Shown one piece after another: positions 6,958 through 16,530 of a stretch of 64,000 nt of DNA. Position 1 is the stretch's first letter, and the number at the start of each line of letters is the position of its first letter. Origin of the DNA: Paramagnetospirillum magnetotacticum MS-1 (GTDB lineage Bacteria > Pseudomonadota > Alphaproteobacteria > Rhodospirillales > Magnetospirillaceae); NCBI RefSeq assembly GCF_000829825.1, contig NZ_JXSL01000030.1, positions 379,501 through 443,500 on the forward strand. Reading direction: 5' to 3'. The position numbers were made by a program, and so were the translations under genes. The notes beneath the pieces are model-generated. The model was not told the origin of the DNA and made no database searches. It worked only from the letters and a program-made list of their open reading frames with translations.

Positions 6958-8253
6958 ATGACCAGCAACAGCACCTCGACCAAGGGTATTTCCCGCCGTT
7001 CCGTCCTGGCCTCCGCCGCCGTGCTGGCCGCCGCCCGCGCCGCCCTGCCGGGCGGTGCCTGGGCGGCGGCCGGGGATGCTCCCGAGGTCAAGGGCGCCAC
7101 GTTCGGCTTCATCGCTCTCACCGATGCCTCGCCGCTGATCATCGCCAAGGAAAAGGGCTTCTTCACCAAATACGGCATGCCCGATGTGCAGGTGCTCAAG
7201 CAGGCCTCCTGGGGCACGACGCGCGACAATCTGGAACTGGGCTCGGGCGGCGGCGGCATCGACGGCGCCCATATCCTGACCCCCATGCCCTACCTGATGG
7301 CGGCGGGCCGGGTCACCAAGAACAACACCAAAGTGCCCATGAACATCCTGGCCCGCCTCAACACCAACGGCCAGTGCATCTCGGTCTCCAACGCCTATAA
7401 GGACCTGAAGCTCACCACCGAGGCCAGGGCCTTCGGCCCCGCTTTGGCCAAGGGCCGGGCGGCGGGCAAGGAGATCAAGGTGGCCATGACCTTCCCCGGC
7501 GGCACCCACGATATGTGGCTGCGCTACTGGCTGGCCGCCAATGGCATCGACCCCGACAAGGATGTTTCGACCATCGTGGTGCCGCCGCCCCAGATGGTCG
7601 CCAACATGAAGGTGGGCACCATGGAGGCCTTCTGCGTGGGCGAGCCGTGGAACGACCAACTGGCCCATCAGGGCATCGGCTTCTCCGCCGTGACCACTGG
7701 CGAATTGTGGAAAGACCATCCGGAAAAGAGCCTGGCCATGCGTGGCGACTGGGTGGAGAAGAACCCCAAGGCGGCCAAGGCCGTCACCATGGCGGTCATG
7801 GAAGCCGCCCAGTGGTGCGAGGCCAATATCGAGGAGATGTGCAAGATCGTCTCGGGCCGCGAATGGTTCAAGGTTCCGGTGGAAGATATCGTCGCGCGAG
7901 CCTCGGGCTTCATCAATTACGGCGACGGCCGTCTGGTGGAAAAAAGCCCGCATGTCATGAAGTTCTGGAAGGACTTCGCCTCTTATCCCTTCCAGAGCCA
8001 CGATCTGTGGTTCCTGACCGAGAACCAGCGCTGGGGCTACCAGCCCATGGATCTGGACACCAAAGCATTGATCAATCAGGTCAACCGCGAGGACATCTGG
8101 CGCGCCGCCGCCAAGGATCTAGCCATCCCGGCCGCGCAGATCCCCACCTCCACCTCGCGCGGCATCGAGAAGTTCTTCGACGGCAAGAGCTTCGATCCCG
8201 CCAACCCCACCGCTTATCTGAAGAGCCTCGCCATCAAGCGCGCGGCGGTCTGA
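6958..8253 (+). CDS. nrtA: Nitrate ABC transporter, periplasmic nitrate-binding protein
   Basis: A 431-residue solute-binding protein of the NrtA/CmpA family. It has a twin-arginine signal (KGISRRSVLASAAVLAAA) and the family core FGFIALTDASPLIIAKEKGFF, then GIDGAHILTPMPYLMAAG and TFPGGTHDMWLRYWLAANGI. It binds nitrate (possibly nitrite) in the periplasm and hands it to NrtB. First gene after the NasT-controlled leader; the ATG follows AAGGAC. The neighbours are the permease, the ATPase and the reductases, so nitrate is a firmer substrate call than bicarbonate or cyanate. Confidence 0.93.
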   Translation: MTSNSTSTKGISRRSVLASAAVLAAARAALPGGAWAAAGDAPEVKGATFGFIALTDASPLIIAKEKGFFTKYGMPDVQVLKQASWGTTRDNLELGSGGGGIDGAHILTPMPYLMAAGRVTKNNTKVPMNILARLNTNGQCISVSNAYKDLKLTTEARAFGPALAKGRAAGKEIKVAMTFPGGTHDMWLRYWLAANGIDPDKDVSTIVVPPPQMVANMKVGTMEAFCVGEPWNDQLAHQGIGFSAVTTGELWKDHPEKSLAMRGDWVEKNPKAAKAVTMAVMEAAQWCEANIEEMCKIVSGREWFKVPVEDIVARASGFINYGDGRLVEKSPHVMKFWKDFASYPFQSHDLWFLTENQRWGYQPMDLDTKALINQVNREDIWRAAAKDLAIPAAQIPTSTSRGIEKFFDGKSFDPANPTAYLKSLAIKRAAV

Positions 8254-8267
8254 CCGAGGAGGATGAC

Positions 8268-9128
8268 ATGACCATGGTTGGAAAAATCCCGCCTGTGACC
8301 GCCGATCCCGCCACCTCCACCCCGGCCAAGCTGGCTCCGCATCCCAGCGCCGCCACCAAGAAGGCCAGGGAGATCGCTGGCCGCGTCCTGCCGCCCATGA
8401 TCGGACTAGCGGTGGTTCTTGGCATCTGGCAACTGGCCTGTTCCGGCCCCAACGCCATGCTGCCCGGCCCGGCCAAGGTGGTGCACGACACCTGGCCCTT
8501 GATCGTCGATCCCTTCTTCGATCACGGCGGCGTGGACAAGGGCCTGTTCTGGCACCTCTTCGCCTCGTTGAAGCGCGTGGCGGTGGGCTTTAGCCTGTCG
8601 GCGGTGGCGGGCGTGTTCCTGGGCGTGTTGATCGGCCAGAGCACCATGGCCTACCGGGCCTTGGACCCCATCTTTCAGGTGTTGCGCACCGTACCGCCGC
8701 TGGCCTGGCTGCCCATCTCGCTGGCCGCCTTTCGCCAGGCTGATCCGTCGGCCATCTTCGTGATCTTCATCACCTCGGTCTGGCCGATCATCCTCAACAC
8801 CGCCGTCGGCGTGCGCAACATCCCCCAGGATTACCGCAACGTCGCCGCCGTTCTGCGCCTGTCGCCCTTGGAGTTCTTCTTCAAGATCGTCATTCCCGCC
8901 ACCGTCCCCTACATCTTCACCGGCCTGAAGATCGGCATCGGCCTTTCCTGGCTGGCCATCGTGGCCGCCGAGATGCTGATCGGCGGCGTGGGCATCGGCT
9001 TCTTCATCTGGGATGCCTGGAACAGCTCGCTGATGAGCGAAATCATCCTGGCCCTGATCTATGTCGGCCTGGTGGGCTTCATGCTGGACCGCATGATCAC
9101 CTTCATCGGCCAGAAGTTCTCGAGCTAG
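8268..9128 (+). CDS. nrtB: Nitrate ABC transporter permease
   Basis: A 286-residue inner-membrane permease of the NrtB/SsuC type with about six membrane segments. The conserved cytoplasmic loop that contacts the ATPase reads AAVLRLSPLEFFFKIVIPATVPYIF near residues 195-220. The N-terminal 40 residues are polar and Pro/Ala-rich. The ATG has GAGGAGG upstream and begins 14 bases after nrtA, 14 bases before the ATPase gene, so the three are translated as one operon. Confidence 0.93.
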   Translation: MTMVGKIPPVTADPATSTPAKLAPHPSAATKKAREIAGRVLPPMIGLAVVLGIWQLACSGPNAMLPGPAKVVHDTWPLIVDPFFDHGGVDKGLFWHLFASLKRVAVGFSLSAVAGVFLGVLIGQSTMAYRALDPIFQVLRTVPPLAWLPISLAAFRQADPSAIFVIFITSVWPIILNTAVGVRNIPQDYRNVAAVLRLSPLEFFFKIVIPATVPYIFTGLKIGIGLSWLAIVAAEMLIGGVGIGFFIWDAWNSSLMSEIILALIYVGLVGFMLDRMITFIGQKFSS

Positions 9129-9142
9129 AAAGGATTCCCGTC

Positions 9143-9937
9143 ATGAGCGCCTATCTCTCCATCGAGAATGTCGGCATCACCTTCAAGACCGACAAGGGGT
9201 CGTTCTGCGCCCTGGACGACGTCCGGCTCCGCATCGAAAAGGGCGAGTTCATTTCGGTGATCGGCCATTCGGGCTGCGGCAAGTCCACCCTTCTCAACAT
9301 CGTCGCCGGGCTGCTTCAAGCCACCGAGGGCGGCGTGCTGCTGGAAGGCCGCGAGGTGGACAGCCCCGGCCCCGACCGCGCCGTGGTGTTCCAGAACCAC
9401 TCGCTGCTGCCCTGGCTGTCGGTCTACGACAATGTGCGCATGGCGGTGGACAAGGTCCTGAGCAAGACCAAGACCAAGGCCGAGCGCCACGACTGGACCA
9501 TGCACAACCTGTCCCTGGTGCGCATGGATCAGGCCAAGGACAAGAAGCCGGGCGAGATCTCGGGCGGCATGAAGCAGCGCGTCGGCATCGCCCGCGCGCT
9601 GGCCATGGAGCCCAAAGTCCTGCTGCTGGACGAACCCTTCGGCGCTCTCGACGCGCTGACCCGCGCCCATCTCCAGGACAGCCTGATGGAGATCCATCAC
9701 CGCCTGGGCAATACGGTGATCATGATCACCCACGACGTGGATGAGTCCGTCTTGCTGTCGGACCGCATCGTCATGATGAACAACGGCCCGGCCGCCACCA
9801 TCGGGCAGATCCTGAAGATCGACCTGGAACGTCCGCGCCGCCGCGTCGATCTGGCCGCCGACCCTCATTACAACCTCCTGCGGGCCGAGGTCCTGCGCTT
9901 CCTGCATGGCCACGCTCCGGCCAGCCACGCGGCCTGA
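9143..9937 (+). CDS. nrtD: Nitrate ABC transporter ATP-binding protein
   Basis: A 264-residue ABC ATPase. Walker A is GHSGCGKST, the Q-loop is in VVFQNHSLLPW, the signature is in EISGGMKQRVGIARAL, Walker B is VLLLDEPFGALDAL, and the switch His is in MITHDVDES. It has no extra C-terminal binding-protein domain, so it is the NrtD-type rather than NrtC-type subunit. It energises nitrate import with NrtB. SD AAAGGA precedes the ATG. The next gene starts 12 bases after it. Confidence 0.93.
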   Translation: MSAYLSIENVGITFKTDKGSFCALDDVRLRIEKGEFISVIGHSGCGKSTLLNIVAGLLQATEGGVLLEGREVDSPGPDRAVVFQNHSLLPWLSVYDNVRMAVDKVLSKTKTKAERHDWTMHNLSLVRMDQAKDKKPGEISGGMKQRVGIARALAMEPKVLLLDEPFGALDALTRAHLQDSLMEIHHRLGNTVIMITHDVDESVLLSDRIVMMNNGPAATIGQILKIDLERPRRRVDLAADPHYNLLRAEVLRFLHGHAPASHAA

Positions 9938-9949
9938 GGGGGAGCGACC

Positions 9950-11173
9950 ATGAGCCTGGAAAAGATCCGCCTGAAGCTCGGCATGGTCCCGCTGATCGAC
10001 GCGGCCCCCCTGGTGGTGGCCAAGGAGCGCGGTTTCTTCGCCGAAATGGGCCTGGAGGTGGAGTTGTCCCGCGAAGCCTCCTGGGCTTCCATCCGCGACA
10101 AGGTGGCGGTGGGCGCGCTGGACGGCGCCCAGATGCTGGCCCCCATGCCGCTGGCCATGAGCCTGGGCCTGTCGCCGCTGAAGATCTCCATGGCGGTGGG
10201 AATGGCGCTCAATCTGGGCGGCAACACCATCACCATCGGCAATGCCCTGTGGGAGCGCATGCAGGCCGCCGACCCCGAATCAATGGCCGCCAAGCCCATC
10301 TCGGCCCGGGCGCTGAAAGCGGTGATCGATCAGGATAAGGCGCTGGGCAAGCCGCCCATGACATTTGCCACGGTCTATCCCTATTCCCCCCACGCCGCCG
10401 AATTGCGGTTGTGGATGGAGGCGGCGGGCATCGACACCGAAAAGGACGTCCAGCTCACCGTGGTGCCGCCGCCCCAGATGATCTCCTTCCTGTCGGCGGG
10501 CAATATCGTCGGCTATTCGGTGGGCGAACCCTGGGGCAGTCTGGCGGTGCGCATGAATTTGGGGCGCATCGCCGCCACCAGCCGCGACATCTTCGCCGGG
10601 CGGCTGGAGAAGGTCTTCGCCGTCACTCAAAGCTGGGCCGAGGACCATCCCGAGACTCATCTGGCGGTACTCCAGGCCTTGATCAGCGCGGCCCGATGGT
10701 GCGACGAGAACCGCTGCGAGCTGGCCGAGCTGCTGGCCCAGCCGCAATACGTCAATGCCCCCGTGGACGCCCTGATGGCGCCTCTCCTGGGCGAAAACGG
10801 CCTGCCCAAGGATCTGCTGACCTTCCACAACCATGCCGCCAATTTCCCCTGGCGGTCCCAGGCCATGTGGTATCTGGAGATGATGAAGCGCTGGGGGCTG
10901 GCGCCCGCCGCCCTTGATTCCCGCGCCGCCGCCGAGGACGTGTTTCGCCCCGACCTCTACCGGGTCGCCGCCCTGGGTCTGGGCCTTCGCGTGCCGCTTA
11001 CCGATTACAAGACCGAAGGCACCCACGCCGCCCCCTGGACGCTGCTCAAGGCCACTCAGCCCGTGGAAATGGGTCCCGACCTGATGCTGGGCGGCGGCAC
11101 GTTCGATCCCTTCGCCTCCCGCGTCGCCGATCTTCCCCGGACGGCCATGACCGAATCAGGAGATCTCTCATGA
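9950..11173 (+). CDS. nasS: Cytoplasmic NrtA-like protein, probable nitrate sensor NasS
   Basis: A 407-residue protein of the NrtA/CmpA fold: LGMVPLIDAAPLVVAKERGFF at the N-terminus, GALDGAQMLAPMPLAMSLGL, and TVVPPPQMISFLSAGNIVGYSVGEPW. Unlike NrtA it has no signal peptide, so it should stay in the cytoplasm. That is the mark of NasS, which holds NasT inactive until nitrate or nitrite binds. In many alphaproteobacteria nasS sits beside nasT; here it is inside the operon it would control, which makes a feedback loop. A spare transport-binding protein is the alternative. Its stop overlaps the nirB start by four bases. Confidence 0.8.
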   Translation: MSLEKIRLKLGMVPLIDAAPLVVAKERGFFAEMGLEVELSREASWASIRDKVAVGALDGAQMLAPMPLAMSLGLSPLKISMAVGMALNLGGNTITIGNALWERMQAADPESMAAKPISARALKAVIDQDKALGKPPMTFATVYPYSPHAAELRLWMEAAGIDTEKDVQLTVVPPPQMISFLSAGNIVGYSVGEPWGSLAVRMNLGRIAATSRDIFAGRLEKVFAVTQSWAEDHPETHLAVLQALISAARWCDENRCELAELLAQPQYVNAPVDALMAPLLGENGLPKDLLTFHNHAANFPWRSQAMWYLEMMKRWGLAPAALDSRAAAEDVFRPDLYRVAALGLGLRVPLTDYKTEGTHAAPWTLLKATQPVEMGPDLMLGGGTFDPFASRVADLPRTAMTESGDLS

Positions 11174-13629
11174 ACGCTGTACCCCGCCAGAAGCTGGTCG
11201 TCATCGGCAACGGCATGGCCGGCATGCGCACCGTCGAGGAGCTGCTGGCCATCGCACCGGCGCGCTACGACATCACGGTGTTCGGCGCCGAGCCCCACCC
11301 CAATTACAACCGCATCATGCTGTCCTCGGTCCTGGCCGGGGAAAAGCAGGTGGACGACATCGTCATCAACAGCCGCGCCTGGTATGCCGAGAACGGCATC
11401 ACCCTTCACACCGGCGATCCGGTGGTCGCCATCAACCGCGCCGCCAAGACGGTGAGTTCGGCCACCGGGCTGGTGGTGACCTATGACCGGCTGCTGCTGG
11501 CCACCGGCTCCAAGCCCTTGATGCCGCCCCTGCCCGGCCTCGACCTGCCCGGCGTGGTCGCCTTTCGCGATATCGCCGATGTGGAGAAGATGCTCGACGC
11601 CGCCGAAAAGCAGCAGCGCGCCGTGGTCATCGGCGGCGGGCTGCTGGGCCTGGAGGCCGCCTGGGGCTTGAAGCGGCGCGGCATGCCCGTGGCCCTGGTC
11701 CATCTGATGCCCACCTTGATGGAGCGCCAGTTGGACGTGGAGGCGGGCGGCCTGCTGCAAAAGGACCTGACCGAGCGCGGCCTGCACTTCTTCACCTCGG
11801 GCCAGACCGAGGAGATCATGGGCGCCGAGGAAGGCTGCGCCAAGGGCGTCAAGCTCACCGATGGCCGCGAGATCCCCGCCGATCTGGTGGTGGTCGCCAT
11901 CGGCATCCGCCCCAATGTGGATCTGGCCAAGGCGGCGGGCCTGGACATCAACCGGGGCATCGAGGTGGGCGACGACATGGCCACCTCGGACCCCGCCATC
12001 TTTTCGGTGGGCGAATGCGTCGAGCACCGGGGCCAGATCTTTGGTCTGGTCGCCCCCATCTGGGAACAGGCCAAGGTCTGCGCCTCGCGCCTGGCGGGCC
12101 GTGACGAGGCCCATTACGAGACGCCGCCCTTGTCGACCCGGCTCAAGATCACCGGCATCGACGTGTTCTCGGCCGGGCAACTGGCCGCCCAGGACGAAGC
12201 CGACGAGGAACTGGTCTATCGCGACACCGCCCGGGGCATCTACAAGAAGCTGGTGATCCGGTCGGACCGTGTGGTGGGCGCCGTCATGTATGGCGACGTG
12301 GCCGACGGCTCCTGGTACTTCCAGCTGATCCGCGAGAAGGCCGATGTCTCCGCCATCCGCGACCGCATGATCTTCGGCCAGGCCTATGCCGACACCGGCT
12401 GCAAGGGCCATGGGGGCGGGGTCAACGTCGCCGCCATGAGCGACGACGCCCAGGTCTGCGGCTGCAACGGCGTTTCCAAGGGCGCCATCGTCAAGGCCAT
12501 CACCGAGAAGGGCCTGACCTCTCTCGACGAGGTCAAGGCCCACACCAAGGCCTCGGCGTCGTGCGGCCAATGCGCCTCGGTGGTCCAGGCCATCTTAGCC
12601 CATGTCACCGGCGAGGTGGTGGAATCCAAGGCCGCCGGAATGTGCGGCTGCACCGATCTGTCCCATGACGAGGTCAGGAAGGAAATCCTGCGCCAGGAAT
12701 TGAAGAACCAGGACGCGGTGCGCTCCGCGCTGGGCTGGCGCCATGCCGACGGCTGCGCCAAGTGCCGCCCGGCGCTGAACTACTATCTGCTCTGCGCCTG
12801 GCCCGCCGAATATGTGGACGACTATCAAAGCCGCTTCATCAACGAACGCGCCCACGCCAATATCCAGAAGGACGGTACCTATTCGGTGATCCCGCGCATG
12901 TGGGGCGGGTTGACCAATCCCACCGAACTGCGCGCCATCGCCGATGTGGTGGACAAGTTCAAGATCCCCACCGTCAAGGTCACCGGCGGCCAGCGCCTCG
13001 ACCTGCTGGGGGTCAGAAAAGAGGACCTGCCCGCCGTCTGGGCCGATCTGGGCAAAGCCGGGCTGGTCTCGGGCCACGGCTATGCCAAGGGTCTGCGCAC
13101 GGTGAAGACCTGTGTCGGCTCGGAATGGTGCCGCTTCGGCACCCAGGATTCCACCGGCCTCGGCGTCAAGCTGGAGAAGATGATGTGGGGTTCGTGGACG
13201 CCCCACAAGGTCAAGCTGGCGGTGTCGGGCTGCCCGCGCAACTGCGCCGAGGCCACCATCAAGGATATGGGCGTGGTCTGTGTCGAGGCGGGCTACGACA
13301 TTTCGGTGGGCGGCAATGGCGGCATCGAGTTGCGCGGCACCGACCATCTGGTCCGCGTCGCCACCGAGGCCGAGGTCTTGGAATATTGCGCCGCCTTCAT
13401 GCAGATCTACCGGGAAGAAGCCCACTATCTCGAGCGCACCGCGCCCTGGGTCGAGCGGGTCGGCATGGATTACGTGACCAAACGCGTGGTCGAGGATGAA
13501 GAAGGCCGCAAGGCCGCCCATGCCCGGTTCCTCTTCTCGCAAAAATACGCGCAAACGGACCCCTGGGCCGAACGGGCCTCAGGCGCAGTCGACGCGCACG
13601 AATTCAAAACCCTGGCCGAGGTGGGCTGA
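11170..13629 (+). CDS. nirB: NAD(P)H nitrite reductase, large subunit
   Basis: An 819-residue assimilatory nitrite reductase that makes ammonium in the cytoplasm. Domains in order: FAD/NAD(P)H-binding pyridine-nucleotide oxidoreductase (VVIGNGMAGMRTVEELL at residues 9-25, second nucleotide fold at AVVIGGGLLGLEAAWGL), a BFD-like [2Fe-2S] domain (VCGCNGVSKGAIV...CGQCASVV), a second CGC motif, the ferredoxin-like half, and the siroheme/[4Fe-4S] site with CVGSEWCRFG and VSGCPRNCAEA. All cluster Cys are present. It overlaps the NasS-like gene and is followed by nirD after four bases. Confidence 0.96.
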   Translation: MNAVPRQKLVVIGNGMAGMRTVEELLAIAPARYDITVFGAEPHPNYNRIMLSSVLAGEKQVDDIVINSRAWYAENGITLHTGDPVVAINRAAKTVSSATGLVVTYDRLLLATGSKPLMPPLPGLDLPGVVAFRDIADVEKMLDAAEKQQRAVVIGGGLLGLEAAWGLKRRGMPVALVHLMPTLMERQLDVEAGGLLQKDLTERGLHFFTSGQTEEIMGAEEGCAKGVKLTDGREIPADLVVVAIGIRPNVDLAKAAGLDINRGIEVGDDMATSDPAIFSVGECVEHRGQIFGLVAPIWEQAKVCASRLAGRDEAHYETPPLSTRLKITGIDVFSAGQLAAQDEADEELVYRDTARGIYKKLVIRSDRVVGAVMYGDVADGSWYFQLIREKADVSAIRDRMIFGQAYADTGCKGHGGGVNVAAMSDDAQVCGCNGVSKGAIVKAITEKGLTSLDEVKAHTKASASCGQCASVVQAILAHVTGEVVESKAAGMCGCTDLSHDEVRKEILRQELKNQDAVRSALGWRHADGCAKCRPALNYYLLCAWPAEYVDDYQSRFINERAHANIQKDGTYSVIPRMWGGLTNPTELRAIADVVDKFKIPTVKVTGGQRLDLLGVRKEDLPAVWADLGKAGLVSGHGYAKGLRTVKTCVGSEWCRFGTQDSTGLGVKLEKMMWGSWTPHKVKLAVSGCPRNCAEATIKDMGVVCVEAGYDISVGGNGGIELRGTDHLVRVATEAEVLEYCAAFMQIYREEAHYLERTAPWVERVGMDYVTKRVVEDEEGRKAAHARFLFSQKYAQTDPWAERASGAVDAHEFKTLAEVG

Positions 13630-13633
13630 CGCC

Positions 13634-13969
13634 ATGCAGGACTGGATCAAGATCGGACACATGAACGACATCCCCCGCTTAGGCGCGCGCACCGTCCAGA
13701 CGGCAAAGGGCGACGTGGCGGTGTTCCGCACTTCGGACGACGACATCTTCGCCCTGTTCAACCGCTGCCCCCACAAGGGCGGGCCGCTGTCGGAAGGCAT
13801 CGTCTCGGGCCACGTGGTGGTCTGTCCGCTGCATTCCTGGACCATCGACCTGGAAACCGGCCAGGCCACCGCGCCCGACAAGGGCTGCACCCGGCCCGTG
13901 GAGTCCAAGGTCGTCGACGGTCAGGTCTGGCTGAAGCTGGAAACCGCGAAAAAGGTGGCCCATGGCTGA
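13634..13969 (+). CDS. nirD: Nitrite reductase small subunit, Rieske-type
   Basis: A 111-residue NirD protein with the Rieske fold. The two ligand motifs CPHKGGPL and CPLHSWTIDL are both intact, so it probably binds a [2Fe-2S] cluster, unlike the enteric NirD that lost the ligands. It partners NirB. The ATG (MQDWIKIGH) starts four bases after nirB, and its end overlaps nasA by eight bases. An upstream extension in frame overlaps nirB and was rejected. Confidence 0.93.
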   Translation: MQDWIKIGHMNDIPRLGARTVQTAKGDVAVFRTSDDDIFALFNRCPHKGGPLSEGIVSGHVVVCPLHSWTIDLETGQATAPDKGCTRPVESKVVDGQVWLKLETAKKVAHG

Positions 13970-16529
13970 ATCGATGCCCGAGATCATCCGCACCACCTGT
14001 CCCTATTGCGGCGTCGGCTGCGGCGTCATCGCCGCCCGCCTGGACCAATCCGCGCCATGGACGGTGAAGGGTGATCCCGAGCATCCCGCCAATTACGGCA
14101 AGCTTTGCGTCAAGGGCTCGGCCCTGGCCGAGACCCTGGACCTGGACGGCCGCCTGCTTCATCCCTTGATCAGCGGCAATAGGGCGTCCTGGGACGAAGC
14201 GCTGGATCTGGTGGCGGAGACGTTCTCAACCGCCGTCAGGGAGCACGGCCCCGATTCCGTGGCCTTCTACGTCTCGGGCCAGTTGCTGACCGAGGATTAT
14301 TACGCCGCCAACAAGCTGATGAAGGGCTTCATCGGCTCGGGCAATATCGACACCAATTCCCGGCTATGCATGTCGTCCACCGTGGCGGGTCATGTGCGGG
14401 CCTTCGGCTCCGACACCGTGCCCGGCTGCTACGAGGATCTGGATCTGGCCGATCTGGTGGTGCTGGTGGGCTCTAATGCCGCATGGTGCCACCCGGTGGC
14501 CTTCCAGCGCACCCTGGCCGCCAAGGCGCGTCGCCCCGAAATGCGAATCGTGGTCGTCGATCCGCGCCGCACCGCCACCGCCGAATGCGCCGATCTGCAT
14601 CTGGCCATCCGCCCCGGTTCGGACGCCATTCTGTTCAACGGTTTGCTTGCCCATCTGAAAGGCGAGGAGACCCAGTTGGACGTGGGCGTGCCCCTGGACC
14701 AGATCGTTCAGTTCTTCTCCTGGTTCGCCGATACGGAAAAGACCGTCACCGTCTGGTCCCAAGGCATCAACCAGTCTTCGTCGGGCACCGACAAGGTGGA
14801 CGCCATCATCAACTGCCACCTCCAGACGGGACGCATCGGGCGGCCCGGCATGGGGCCGTTCTCGCTGACGGGCCAGCCCAACGCCATGGGCGGGCGCGAG
14901 GTGGGAGGACTGGCCAATATGCTGGCGGCCCATATGGGCTTTGACGAAGCCAGTATCGACAGGGTCGGACGCTTCTGGAACGCGACCCAAATGGCTGGCA
15001 AGCCGGGCCTGAAAGCCGTCGATATGTTCAAGGCGGTGGCCGAGGGCAAGATCAAGGCCCTGTGGATCATGTGCACCAATCCGGCGGTCAGCATGCCCGA
15101 GGCCGATCTGGTCAAATCCGCCATCGCGGCCTGCCCCTTCGTGGTCATCTCGGAATGCGAGGCCAACACAGATACGGCGCGTCTGGCCCATGTGAAGCTT
15201 CCGGCTCTGACCTGGGGCGAGAAGGACGGCACCGTCACCAATTCCGAACGCCGCATTTCGCGCCAGCGTCCCTTCCTGCCCGCGCCGGGCGAGGCGAAAG
15301 GCGATTGGTGGATTATCACCCAGGTGGCGAGGCGCATGGGTTTCGGCCCGGCCTTCGCCTGGAATGGCCCCGGCGAAATCTTCGACGAGTTCTGCCGCCT
15401 TACCGCCTTCGAGAATGCTAGCACCCGCGATCTTGATCTGAGCGGTCTGGTGGGCGCCGATTACGCCGCCATCGAGCCCATTCAATGGCCGGTGCGCGCA
15501 CCCGGCCAGGGCACGGCGCGCCTCTTCGCCGATGGCCGCTTCTATCACGCGGATGGCAAGGCCAGGATGCTCGACATCACGCCGAGGCCCCCGGCACGGG
15601 CCGCCGACTTGGCCTTTCCCCTGATCCTCAATACGGGCCGCATGCGCGACCAGTGGCACACCATGACCCGCACGGGCCGCGCGGCCCGGCTGGCCGCCCA
15701 TGCCCCGGAACCGGTGCTGCTGGTTCATCCCAAGGACGCCCTGCGTTTTCGCCTGAGTGATGGCGGTCTGGCCCGAGTCTCGGGGAACCGGACCAGCGTG
15801 GTCCTGCGCGTGGCCCTTGACCCCGGCCAGCGCATAGGAGAAGTCTTCGCCCCCATCCACTGGAACGACCAAACCGCGTCGAGCGCCGTCATCGGTAGCC
15901 TGATCGACGCCGCCACCGACCCCCATTCGGGCCAGCCCGAACTGAAGCAGGCCCCCGTCTTGGTCGAGCCTCTGGAGGCCGCCTGGCATGGCGTGCTGCT
16001 GTCGCGCAACCCTGTGGACCTGCCCCGATCCTTCTATTGGGCCAAGGCGAGCGGCGCTGCCCATTCCATCTGGCGTCTGGCGGGCGAAGCGGGCGAGGAC
16101 TGGCCCATAACCGCCAAGCAATGGCTGGGCACGGATGGCGAGTGGATCGAATTCCTCGACCCTAATCGCGGCCATTACCGGGGCGCCCGGCTGGTGGAAG
16201 GCCGCCTGGATGCGGTACTGTTCGTCTTTCCCTGGGCCATGGATTTCTCACCCGACTGGGTGGCCGCCGCCTTCGGCCGTGCCGCCATCGCTGGCGACGA
16301 GCGCGCCACTCTGGTGGCCGGTGCGCCGCCCGGCGGCGACCGGGGCCGCGACAAGACGGTCTGCGCCTGCTTCAATGTAGGGCTCTCGGCCATCCGCGCC
16401 GCCATCCGCGATCACCGCCTGTCCAGCGCGGCGGAAGTCGGCGCCATGCTGAAAGCCGGAACCAATTGCGGTTCCTGCGTGCCGGAAATCCGAGCGATCC
16501 TGACCGAGGCCGCTCCCAAGGTGGCGTGA
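13962..16529 (+). CDS. nasA: Assimilatory nitrate reductase, catalytic subunit
   Basis: An 855-residue molybdopterin enzyme that reduces nitrate to nitrite in the cytoplasm. The N-terminal [4Fe-4S] site is CPYCGVGCGV...GKLCVKG (residues 10-50). The molybdopterin domains follow (LCMSSTVAGHVRAFGSD, MCTNPAVSMPEADL, molybdopterin dinucleotide-binding segment near NTGRMRDQWHTMTRTG). A C-terminal BFD-like [2Fe-2S] domain (VCACFNVG...TNCGSCVPEI) probably takes electrons from a flavoprotein or ferredoxin partner. No Tat signal is seen, which fits an assimilatory enzyme. It is the last gene of the operon. Confidence 0.95.
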   Translation: MAESMPEIIRTTCPYCGVGCGVIAARLDQSAPWTVKGDPEHPANYGKLCVKGSALAETLDLDGRLLHPLISGNRASWDEALDLVAETFSTAVREHGPDSVAFYVSGQLLTEDYYAANKLMKGFIGSGNIDTNSRLCMSSTVAGHVRAFGSDTVPGCYEDLDLADLVVLVGSNAAWCHPVAFQRTLAAKARRPEMRIVVVDPRRTATAECADLHLAIRPGSDAILFNGLLAHLKGEETQLDVGVPLDQIVQFFSWFADTEKTVTVWSQGINQSSSGTDKVDAIINCHLQTGRIGRPGMGPFSLTGQPNAMGGREVGGLANMLAAHMGFDEASIDRVGRFWNATQMAGKPGLKAVDMFKAVAEGKIKALWIMCTNPAVSMPEADLVKSAIAACPFVVISECEANTDTARLAHVKLPALTWGEKDGTVTNSERRISRQRPFLPAPGEAKGDWWIITQVARRMGFGPAFAWNGPGEIFDEFCRLTAFENASTRDLDLSGLVGADYAAIEPIQWPVRAPGQGTARLFADGRFYHADGKARMLDITPRPPARAADLAFPLILNTGRMRDQWHTMTRTGRAARLAAHAPEPVLLVHPKDALRFRLSDGGLARVSGNRTSVVLRVALDPGQRIGEVFAPIHWNDQTASSAVIGSLIDAATDPHSGQPELKQAPVLVEPLEAAWHGVLLSRNPVDLPRSFYWAKASGAAHSIWRLAGEAGEDWPITAKQWLGTDGEWIEFLDPNRGHYRGARLVEGRLDAVLFVFPWAMDFSPDWVAAAFGRAAIAGDERATLVAGAPPGGDRGRDKTVCACFNVGLSAIRAAIRDHRLSSAAEVGAMLKAGTNCGSCVPEIRAILTEAAPKVA

Positions 16530-16530
16530 A

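Noticed and set aside
6784..8001. Minus-strand frame of about 405 codons opposite nrtA
   Set aside because: Shadow of nrtA and its leader; no family features and it crosses the terminator.
11056..12570. Minus-strand frame of about 500 codons opposite nirB
   Set aside because: His/Gly-rich antisense translation; nirB is certain.
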